A stretch of DNA of 64,000 nt from Pomphorhynchus laevis (lineage: Eukaryota; Acanthocephala; Palaeacanthocephala; Echinorhynchida; Pomphorhynchidae): positions 62,001-126,000 of the forward strand of contig WNNJ02002767.1 in the NCBI GenBank assembly GCA_012934845.2, written 5' to 3'. Under the pieces are notes generated by a model, which saw only the letters and a program-made list of their open reading frames with translations, had not been told where the DNA came from and ran no database searches. The translations under genes were made by a program, and so were the position numbers. Shown here in pieces: positions 55,467 to 64,000 of the stretch; positions within the stretch are counted from its first letter, which is position 1, and each line of letters begins with the position of its first letter.

Positions 55467-56199
55467 CTTAACGTATCTATAGTATTCAATTAAATTATTG
55501 AATGTGAAATTACACTTTTATTTGATACAAGATTATTATTTTAATTAAATATAAGATATTTGATTAATATATTAATATTTATATTGATATTTTTATAATA
55601 TATTTAGTTATCGAATTATTTGATCATTTGATATAACATTATTTTAATTATTTAAACATTATTTTAAGATACTTGGTAATTGATATAAACGCAGATACTG
55701 TAAATTCATCGTATTTATTAAAATTCATCAAACAAATGTAATTAATGCTGGAGTTATAAAATTAATTTTAAACATAAACATTTGAATGTTCGATGCAAAT
55801 GTTAAATACAATACGTTGTAGGTGTGTTTCATTAATTGTTGATAATACAATTAAGATTTGACTAATAGCTTCAGTATTTTATAAACGAAACTAACATTGA
55901 CATGTAATTATAATTGAAAATGTTTTGAATATGTTTGAATATGTAAATGACATATTCAAATGTAATTGAATTTATGATTTATCAGCAAATAATATTATAT
56001 ATTATATTTGTAATATATTGTTGTAAACAAAAATATGTGCTAAAAGTTGTCTGAGTAGAAAAGTTGAAGAGAAACTAAATATCGGTATGAAACCGATCTG
56101 ATTAAGTTCAATGAACCGAAAATATGAATGATGAAGAAATATTAGTTGTTTCATCTTCATAGTAATGATAATATGGTAAGAATAATATAAAACTTATTC
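55467..56199. promoter_or_regulatory. Upstream region of GALNT
   Basis: AT-rich DNA upstream (on the minus strand) of the GALNT start codon. It must hold at least the 5' leader and probably the promoter, but no single element stands out. Confidence 0.4.
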
Positions 56200-56204
56200 A
56201 ACTA

Positions 56205-56295
56205 ACAATATCGAATGAGCAACACATTTACGTTTTCACTTTAATGTTTTTCAATATTGCCTAAAGAAGTGCACACATCTTCACTGAGAAAGTAA
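56205..56295 (-). mobile_element. Penelope-like scrap, duplicate of 56954-57040
   Basis: ATCGAATGAGCAACACATTT and the next about 65 bp recur at 56954-57040, inside the minus-strand Penelope RT. It is a short detached copy. Confidence 0.6.
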
Positions 56296-56599
56296 AAATA
56301 ATGTGATAATTAAAAATCATTTTACGAACAATAGATGAAATATTGTGAAGATACAACTTAAAAGTAGACGATTTTACTTAAAGATGTATTGTTTAATAAA
56401 TTACTTAGCAAATTATTGATTACAATTAAAAAATATATAAAATTCAAAAGCTTAATTGAAGAAATTAAAGTTAAGAATTAATCAATAAAAGAGTTAATCG
56501 GCAAAGTTCTGTGGGGTTGTTGAAACGGTTACATTGTAGATAATTCTATATTTTTCATTTGATATTTTTTCTTAGTACATTATACATAAATAGACTTAA

Positions 56600-56880
56600 T
56601 AAATTTCTATGATTATTAGAACACACAATTTCTCCTATAAAATAAGATATACTTTTTATACATTCATTGTGCGTTGTACGATGATGTATGTTTCCGAAAC
56701 TGGTCAATGGATTATGACGCAATCCATTATCAACAAGCATTTATCCACAAGTATGAATATTTGTAGTGGTCACAGCATCATAGCTCCTGGAGGCTAAGGA
56801 CATAAACGGACAAAGAAAATGTGTAGATTAAATGACTGGTGGAAGCAATGGTATCATCGGAGAAGAAAACTGAGATAAGA
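56600..56880 (+). mobile_element. Possible GIY-YIG endonuclease fragment, plus strand
   Basis: The frame contains VRCTMMYVSETGQWIMTQSI and NKHLSTS, resembling the YVGETGRxLxxR...EH core of Penelope GIY-YIG endonucleases. It runs opposite to the neighbouring RT, as expected if two Penelope copies lie tail to tail. Confidence 0.4.
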
Positions 56881-56949
56881 ATTTGATTTTTTATTCTTTA
56901 TTTTTTCCTTTTTGTGGTCTAATCAGCTACCTATATACTTTTTATACAT

Positions 56950-58110
56950 TATCGAATGAGCAACACATTTACTTTCTCACTCCAATATGTTTTTCGATAT
57001 TGCCTAATGAAGTACACACATTTTCACCGAGAAAGCTATAAGTTGTGTAAGTTGTGTTTCATACCATGCCATATAAAGTATTGCATATACTGGAGCAACA
57101 GGTGTCCTTATAGCCGTACCTCTTTGCTGTATATACATTATGTTATCAAACAAATATATTGTTTTGTAGTATGAACTTAATTGCTTCATTTATAAATTCT
57201 CTTTTCAAAGTTGACCAATGGCCTGTTCCATAAATTGATTCAATGCCTTTAATCCGTATAGAAGAGGGATATTTGTGTATAAAGATGTCACGTCTGCTGT
57301 AAAGATTCTATCATTTTCCGAGATATGTTCTTTAATTATATCCAGTTTTTTTATTCGCATCAGTTATTTATGTAGCTATAAACATTATTTAGTAAAGGCT
57401 TCAATGTTTTGTCCATATACTTAGATGGTTGTTCAGTAAGTGTATTACAATTGCTTATAATTAGTCTACCTTTGCATGGTATATCTTCCTTGTTTGCTTT
57501 AGAGAACAGATAAAATTTTAATGGTTTACAATTTTCTAAATATAGGCTTTCTTTAGTTGGCACGTCAATTACACCTTTACTATAGTATTTATCAAGAAGA
57601 TCGACTAGATTCTTTTTAGCACAATCGAAATATTCATTCAAACACAATCCATATGTATTATCATTAAGTTGTCTCTGGCCTTCTTGTATGTAGTCCGCCT
57701 TTCCCCATATTACAGCCTCCGGACTTTTATCTGCCTTTTGTATAATTATCTCTTTATTTTTCTGTAGAGATGAAAGCGCCTCAAGTGCTATTTTACTAAT
57801 ATTTGGCTTGTGATTGCTATCAGATCTAATTGGCATATTCAAAAAGTTGTTTACCAAAACTGTTTTGAGCATCATATCGTTTAGTCTTATCTTATAAATA
57901 TCTTATAAATCATCATATCATATAAATTCTTTCATTGCTATGTTGTAGTTCAAACCTAAGTTTAGGACCTCTTTCTCATGTTCGGTCAGTTGAATATTTG
58001 ACAAATTTATAAAGTTTTCAGTAGACTTGACTGTTCTTTTTCGATCTCTTCCAAAATTTCTGCGTGGAGTGGATTCTATAATTTATAAGAATGTTTTCGA
58101 TCTAAGAATA
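56950..58110 (-). mobile_element. Canonical Penelope-like element (RT part)
   Basis: The minus strand carries ALSSLQKNKEIIIQKADKSP, KADYIQEGQRQLNDNTYG, LDKYYSKGVIDVPTKES, then DVTSLYTNIPLL and YIQQRGTAIRTPVAPVYAIL (57004-57189). KADK, DVTSLYTN and GTAxxTxxAPxYA are the ordered RT blocks of Penelope/Poseidon-type elements, distinct from the Naiad-like family elsewhere in this window. The YxDD region and endonuclease are missing downstream. A stop and frameshift break it. Confidence 0.78.
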
Positions 58111-58273
58111 CAAGCTTAGCTTGTATTTTAGATTGAAAAAGTTTGAATAAACGAAACGTTTTAAATATCTTTGATTTTGTGCAGGTGAAGAACACTAATC
58201 TTTTGGTTATACAATAATACCAATTAAGTACTTCAATGGAGGTCCCGGCGGACAATGTAAACTCGGATTCGTG

Positions 58274-58300
58274 TATATATATATATATATATATATATAA
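58274..58300. repeat. (TA)n microsatellite
   Basis: About 13 TA units. Confidence 0.9.
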
Positions 58301-58405
58301 TAGTTGTGGGTGTTTTTCTCACAGCTGGGGTCCTTTTCAATGAACTCTTTTTTTCAATAAATATTATCTCACCAATATTTCCAGCAAACTGCTGGAAATA
58401 TTGGT

Positions 58406-58410
<5 letters not shown>

Positions 58411-58470
<60 letters not shown>
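58411..58470. repeat. (AT)n microsatellite
   Basis: About 29 uninterrupted AT units between a perfect palindrome and the first hammerhead-associated repeat. Penelope-like elements are known to favour microsatellites. Confidence 0.9.
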
Positions 58471-59100
58471 GTAGCGACTTTGAATATTGCGAGAATAATT
58501 CGGTTCTATTTCTTGATCTGATGAGGATATATAGAATGCTGCCTGGTGTTTATGCCTCTTCATGAGGAAAACAGTGATTTATTTACGAGTACACCATTGT
58601 GTGTCCCAGGGCAGGTGTAACAACAAATTATATTTTATATATTTGCACACTTTTAAGTGTCACTATTAAACAGCATTTCTATTAAAAAAGAATTTAGTGC
58701 CTGATGCATGGTTAAACTGTAATAGTCACTGCCATGCACAGAGCTTATGCTAAATTTCCTCCGAGGATTCAGATTAACGGTAGTTCTGATTTTCGAGCTT
58801 TAAACACTGGTCAAGCGTGTGTTAAGGTGTCTACAGATGATTATAGAAGTCACGGTACTGATGAGCTCCGTTAGAGCGAAACGCGTATACCGTTGTGAAG
58901 TTTGTCGTCACACATATGATTACTGGGCATACGTAGCGACTTTGAATAATGCAAGAATAATCCGGTTCTATTTCTTAGTCTGATGAGGATATATAGAATG
59001 CTGCCTGGTGTTTATGCCTCTTCATGAGGAAAACATAGTGATATATTTATGAGTACACCAGTGAGCAACGCAGGGCAGGTGTAACAACAAATTATATATA
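58471..59100 (+). repeat. Direct repeats (about 165 bp, 462-bp period) flanking a hammerhead
   Basis: 58471-58640 (starting CGTAGCGACTTTGAATATTG) recurs at 58933-59100 with about 90 percent identity. Shared blocks include TAGAATGCTGCCTGGTGTTT and GGGCAGGTGTAACAACAAAT. The 292 bp between them end with a hammerhead ribozyme. The layout resembles a Penelope pseudo-LTR pair or a head-to-tail unit of a small ribozyme-bearing retroelement. Confidence 0.75.
58850..58898 (+). ncRNA. Hammerhead ribozyme (type I, minimal stem III)
   Basis: The conserved core is complete: CTGATGA at 58858-58864, stem II GCTC/GAGC around a CGTTA loop at 58865-58877, and GAAA at 58878-58881. Stem III is the tiny palindrome ACGCGT (58881-58886), and the predicted cut is after GTA (58887). 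Stem I pairs ACGGTA (52-57) with TACCGT (88-93) and extends through a one-base bulge by pairing TCAC/GTGA. Very short stem III is typical of hammerheads in Penelope-like elements, which can act as dimers. All catalytic bases are intact, so it may be active. Confidence 0.87.
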
Positions 59101-59149
59101 TAATTGTACAAAAATATACAATTTAATATTCAATATTGAATTGTGCTAC

Positions 59150-59205
59150 TGTCGAAGGGGTAACCCGAAAACGTTTTTAAATAAAATTGCAAAAGAAGCT
59201 CGGTT
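59150..59205 (+). other. Penelope 3'-end-like motif
   Basis: CTGTCGAAGGGGTAACCCGA followed by AAACGTTTTTAAATAAAATT resembles the CTGATGAAGGGG..CCCCGAAACGT signature near 3' ends of Penelope-like elements. It has two changes from the hammerhead box and is not itself a hammerhead. Confidence 0.4.
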
Positions 59206-59884
59206 TAATTTTATATACTTACCTATTTTGATATATTTATGAATCCGACAGAAACAAGGATCCCAAGCTGTGGTTCAAATAACCCTATTGCTACTTTCAA
59301 CATATATATAACACGATCATCATTTGAGGACCCCAGAGGGTGGTTGAAAGAACCTCAACCACGATATATATACATATATTTCTTGAGGTTCTTTCAACCT
59401 CACATATGCTTTCTAACTCTTAACTCTTATTGAACATTGTAATAATACAAAATGGTGTTGCATGATAGACTGGACTTCGATTCATGACTTTCAGTCACCA
59501 TGTCACTTTCAGACGACTAATGAGTACCCGGCAACACTCATCAGTAGAATGAAGTACTCACTGGTCGTTTCGGTTGCTTGTGTGACATTGTGAATGATGG
59601 CATTTCCGACACTTTGCTTAATTGTCTGAGGCTTACGGCCTTTACCAGATTAAATTGCTGTGCGGACCATCCTTAAACACTAGGCAGAGGTTGTTGCTGA
59701 ATTGTCACTGCACTCGTTAAATCCTTAATGGATACGGCATATATACATATATTTCGAACAAAGGAAACAGCACCGCCGCCTGGGATACTCAGAGGATCAA
59801 TAAATAAATTAGAGGTTTGATTCAACCAAGACTGTATATTACATCGATCTGCTTCTCTTTATGTTTAAGAAATATCATGCTTCT
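59206..59884. other. Repeat-derived DNA with a perfect hairpin
   Basis: Contains a 17-bp perfect inverted repeat at 59342-59399 and GC-richer DNA at 59470-59720 that probably belongs to the same Penelope-related unit as the minus-strand hammerhead. No gene recognised. Confidence 0.45.
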
Positions 59885-59940
59885 ACACTGCGAGACGGCG
59901 TGCCGTTTCGGCTTTGAGAAGCCTGATCAGTTGCAGCGAT
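59885..59940 (-). ncRNA. Hammerhead ribozyme relic
   Basis: On the minus strand: CTGATCA, then stem II GGCTT/AAGCC with a CTCA loop, GAAA, stem III ACGGC/GCCGT with a two-base loop, cut site GTC, and stem I pairing (CGCTGCAA with TCGCAGTG, one mismatch and one wobble). Only one core base departs from consensus: G8 of CUGAUGA is C. G8 is the general base/acid region of the ribozyme, so the copy is probably inactive. Confidence 0.72.
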
Positions 59941-60125
59941 ACAATGTATACAGATGAAAAACAAACTATATAGAGATTAAAGTAGAAAGAATTCACTATA
60001 TGCTAATTGCATGACGTAGCTTGCGCTTTCGAAGTCAATGCAATGCAGTAAATTATTTTCAGTGTAATAGACATCAGCGGGTTCACTAAAAGTGTTCAAC
60101 TGTAATAAATTCTACCCGTAATAGG

Positions 60126-63110
60126 CTAGTACTGACGTGCATCAGGGTCGTCTTCATAGTAGAACAGTTTGGTATACAGCAATATCTCGACCCTATTAAC
60201 AATTCTCTCAGGCAGCTCTAGGGACCTGAGAGAGGAGATAACGAAGGGAATAGAGATACGGTCAAAGGCAGCAGATAAATCAATTAAAACAGCCGCAGCG
60301 AGCTGATAACTGTTAACCTGACAAAACTGATGCACTTCACCAATTGTTTAATGAACCGAGCGCCCTTTGACAAATCCATGAAAACTCGGTGGGATCAAGT
60401 TACGCATACTTAAATAGTCGCAGATTCTACGCGCAAGCGCTTTTTCGTAGATGGAGATGATGGAGTTTTAAATCGAAATGGGCCGCAGGTCTTTAGGACA
60501 CGAGACCGGATTACGTTTGGTTAAAAAATTCTACGACTAATATTGATGCCGGCTACATCGGATAGTGAGGCTAAAAGCATTGTGACGGCTACTTCTCTTC
60601 TTTGATCGGCTGTCAGAAACTGATACCCGAGAAAATAGAGGAGCGACGGATTTAGAGGTGCCCTGAAGTGGACCCCAGGACTTAAGGATATCTGTAACAG
60701 ATAAGTCCCTGCTCCTGAAGTCACCCCAAGACGGGATTGGTTGGGGATATTGAGTGGCTCTATAGTTGTGTAGGGATAGTTACTCTTCCAAAACTATGTC
60801 AAGGCCAATGCTCCCAATCTAGCCCACAACCCTATCCTTCCAGCAAGCAAACTTCTTTTTCTTGAATAATTTCCAGAAGAAAAACTGAGAAGGGTTAAGG
60901 TGACCAAGGCTCGCTCGATCCCTGCTCGGCTGGAACCTATATCTAGAGCTCCAGTATTCATTCGAGATGGCATGTCTGGCGGAAACAGAGAGATTGGGAA
61001 GGTGTAGCATTTTAGACAGGTACTTGAGTTTTGTTAAAGTGGGATTGTATATGCGACCTTTATAGGTAGTCGAAAGCAATGCGGTAGCTTGCGATGATAG
61101 TAGTAATTAAATTCGGTCAAACCTTCATTACCAATTCTGGGGGAGAGTTGGATCACTGCCTGAAAGCAGGCCACTCTGATGGGATCAAAGTAAAACCCAC
61201 TAAGCAACGCATCTTCCTCTATCCGCAAGCGAATTAGGTCATGATAGGTGGTATGTTATTGTCGCGACTGCTTAATATAGATGGGTTTCAACAACAACAT
61301 CGTATGAAGCAGTAATATGTCGAGGATTGAATTAGTTGTTGAGCAATGAAAGGTTGGGACAGTGATTTGTGAATAAGGTAGTCGTTCCTGGCTCTACGGA
61401 GTGCTGCATTAATCCAACGACTAGTTCTGTCCTTAAAGTCACCGAGTCACATGTCATAGCCACTACCTAAAATACGGTCCAGGAGATCACAGTTCTTGTA
61501 AATTTTCTTTGGCCTAATATAGATATTGGCTATACTAATACGTTTCCCGTTCATACAAAGTGATATAGCTAAACAAGACAGGTTTGAACAGGAATAGTTA
61601 AGAGGGATGATCTTAAGGATCATTTAATTAGGGATCAAAAGACATTGAGATGAAGATGAGTGAGGTGGGGTTATGTACGGATTATAGTGGGTGTATATGT
61701 ACTTAGGGATAAATCGTATAATGTACTGGGAGAGACGAACAGATCGCATCTCCTGAACGACTATAACAACGGTATCTCTACCAGATAAAGCGCTAAGGGC
61801 AGAAGCACCTCCCCAATTCCACTGGAACATATTCCTGAAAAAGTCTCTTGATTACTTTACATTGTGTTAAGTTAGGAATGGGATTACCCACTCCTAGCAA
61901 GAGCCAGCAGAGAAGGTTGCCCTTCCCACTCCTCCGAGACACCAAGAGAAGACATTTCCCCACCGGCAATGTCATTAGTTCCCATAGAGGCAATAGCCCA
62001 GCGAGTTAGATCTTTTCTTGCTAGTTTAAGAGAAGAAAATAATTTAGGTCGACCTCTAAAAAATAATTTTTTAGATGTCGTAGCTTTTTGGACTTCAACG
62101 TACTGAATGTCGAGGAGAACCGAACTACTCTGTCTTTAGTATCATGTGAACAATGAGTGATTGAAATCTATCTTCAAAGGCTTGCAGTCTTGCGGCCATA
62201 ATTTTCAAAATCTCACCATCTGTCATTCTAGGCACTTAAGAGATGAAGGCATCAGCAAAGTCCGCCAGATGGGCCGGTGCACATATGTGCCTCTGTTTGT
62301 AAACCTTAGATACAAGACATCTCCGTGACCAAGCCGGGTGCGGACCACCTTAATTCTAAAACCGGGTAAAGATTACATTTTCCCTTATGTTCGTATCCGG
62401 AGCCATACACTCCGCATGTACGGGGACTGGAACAGGTGGGGGCCCAGTGGCCCCATCGATAACATTCGTTCAGTGAGGAAACGAAAGGTCGTCGGCATCA
62501 ATCATTGTTAATAATATATTTTAACCAAGAAACGGATTGAATTTACTGTTAGTCAGGCATTGGGCCTGGTCAACAGTAGAGAAGCCGAAAGCCACCGAAA
62601 GTGGCTCTACATTCTTTCCTATAATGGGTCAAACGTTGTAAACTTTGAACTTATCCTCAAAATCTTTTAGATCATCATCCGTTGCGTAAGGTGGAAAGTT
62701 TGATAATTTCAGGAAAGCTTGAATAAACTTATGTCGTTGAACCATTATTGTAAGAAAATTTTCAAAATAATCTAAGTATTCAGAGTCCAGATTAGCCGTA
62801 CATAACGAAATTCTGATTTCAGACTCAAAAAATTTGACAGAATTGTATATAATTCTACCTTTAAGTAATTTAGAGAAATCTCTGAGAAAAATATCAAATA
62901 GATATATTCTTTCAAAGGGTTGCAGACAATTAACAACCATCATATTGACTAATTTGGCACGGCAGGAAGTTACCCTTTCGTGCTTGAAGCAAAATAATTA
63001 GGAAGATCTGCACTAACTTTGCTTTGTTTAGTAGTAATTGCGTTAGAAAATAAGAGTTTTCTTAAATCTTTTGAAGCACCGCACATGTTTTCGCTGCTGC
63101 ACATTGCTTC
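60126..63110 (-). mobile_element. LINE-A, 3'-truncated copy
   Basis: ORF1 begins near 63107 (MCSSENMCGASKDL) and contains an RRM-like stretch LKLSNFPPYATDDDLKDFED (about 62670-62730). The endonuclease start lies at 61624-61830 (QWNWGGASALSALSGRD, VIVVQEMRSVRL), its end at 60819-61230, then DISRRIF and [20 protein letters not shown] in the RT (60126-60335). The copy stops before the GVPQGS block. Several frame breaks; dead. Confidence 0.78.
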
Positions 63111-63560
63111 GCTTGTTGTAATGTAATGCTAAAACGTTTTTTGTTAAATCTTAATTTTACATCATTAATTTAATATTGATTGTATATATTACTTTATATT
63201 AAATATAAACTACTGATAAGATAATATTACAATAAATATTGACGTTGCGATATGTAAAATTTAGCATACCATTACATATATCTGCGCCACAAAGAAATTC
63301 TAGGAGCACATTGATTTGATATTAATTAAACATTTTCATTAATATTTAATATTATTATGCTATATTATTAATATTATTATATTAAATGTTATTATTAAAT
63401 GCTATTAATAATATAGTTATTACAGGAACAAAGAAGCAGAAATTATCCTTTATTTGATAAAAATTCTATATTTCGATAGCTTATGTGTTCATCATCAGGA
63501 TTACAATAAAATGTTTCACAATTTGTTTCCCCGTGATTGCAACATGTATTCACAAATATA
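63111..63560. other. AT-rich stretch with a possible Penelope 3' end
   Basis: On the minus strand CTGATGATGAACACATAAGC followed by TATCGAAATA (63465-63500) resembles a Penelope 3'-end signature. No coding sequence accompanies it. Confidence 0.35.
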
Positions 63561-63564
63561 TCTA

Positions 63565-63850
63565 CTTTATAGAGAGCTAGATGTGCCTTGAAATTGGCCC
63601 AGCATCTTTCATTAGGATATAATGCTTACGTACGCCTTTGATGTACCTGAGCAATCTCGGGATGATTCTTCATTTCTAGAAGACGTCACCCAGAGCAAAG
63701 ACTAAGGTTACTTAAGATCCTAATTTCCAGACAATGTATCGTCGTCCGCATCGACTGGACTCTTAGGTCTGTGAAAGACACTGAGTGGTCCAGCCGGAAG
63801 GTTGCACGTTGGTGTATGCTGAGAGATCTGTTCTCCTTGATCGATTTTTA
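63565..63850 (+). mobile_element. LINE-A 3' end, 5'-truncated
   Basis: Starts with GAGAGCTAGATGTGCCTTGA (matching the end of the LINE-A ORF), then the 3' UTR stem-loop and ATCTCGGGATGATTCTTC, and a diverged tRNA-like tail (GAGTGGTCCAGCCGGAAGGT). No RT sequence precedes it. Confidence 0.7.
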
Positions 63851-64000
63851 ATGGAATGAGAAGACTATTTACTAAAAATATAAATTATAGTATTGTTTTA
63901 CTCTCTCACTTTTATATATACATTTATACTTTCATAATGCTAGTAACTTGTTATCTCGCATTATTCAAGAAGCGTATTTTATTAAAAAAGAACCTAATTT
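63851..64000. other. Window end without a recognised feature
   Basis: AT-rich DNA. Confidence 0.5.

Noticed and set aside
58369-58563. Frame with a long YIYIYI run
   Set aside because: It is a translation of the (AT)n microsatellite.
58511-58570. CTGATGAGG in the 165-bp direct repeats
   Set aside because: No GAAA at stem II distance; the real ribozyme is at 58850.
1-64000. CRISPR arrays, rRNA genes, true tRNA genes, bacterial operon signals
   Set aside because: None is visible. Repeats are of eukaryotic transposon type, and tRNA-like boxes occur only in LINE-A tails.

Overview
This is a very AT-rich piece of an invertebrate animal genome. It carries two intact, multi-exon host genes in convergent orientation, embedded in and interrupted by many decayed transposable elements. 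Host introns fall into two size classes: a very small one of 43-75 nt with ordinary GT..AG ends, and large ones up to 13.9 kb that are filled with mobile elements. The sequence does not name the phylum. Tiny introns, low GC, two kinds of Penelope-like elements, and CR1-, RTE- and jockey-like LINEs fit an arthropod, flatworm, rotifer or similar invertebrate.

Left flank (1-11736): a 3' fragment of an L2/CR1-type LINE on the minus strand (871-1640), unannotated AT-rich DNA, one unit of a ~350-bp satellite-like repeat, a fragment of the window's main LINE family (called LINE-A here), an old Ty3/Gypsy relic (7280-9390), an orphan exon resembling the start of phosphonopyruvate decarboxylase (9395-9553), and minus-strand Penelope-like debris.

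Gene 1 (11737-26793, plus) is ADCK1, an ABC1/aarF atypical kinase of 522 codons in nine exons. Its large introns hold AT-rich repeats, a cluster of the satellite unit, and several Naiad-like Penelope copies. Gene 2 (28500-55466, minus) is a polypeptide N-acetylgalactosaminyltransferase of 603 codons in eleven exons. All its junctions keep frame, and the transmembrane, catalytic and ricin-type lectin parts are all present. Its introns hold a tandem array, an RTE fragment inside nested inverted repeats, two pieces of an unusual reverse-transcriptase element with a nuclease-like C-terminus, an inverted partial copy of its own exon 5, a nearly complete LINE-A copy, a CR1-like LINE, and more LINE-A.

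Right flank (55500-64000): a canonical Penelope-like element (minus), a hammerhead ribozyme between two direct repeats (plus), a second, damaged hammerhead on the minus strand, a 3-kb LINE-A copy, and a LINE-A 3' end. The most rewarding signals outside the known genes are the two hammerhead ribozymes, the inverted exon duplication, the orphan decarboxylase exon, a tRNA-like tail shared by LINE-A ends, and a striking set of perfect short-loop palindromes.
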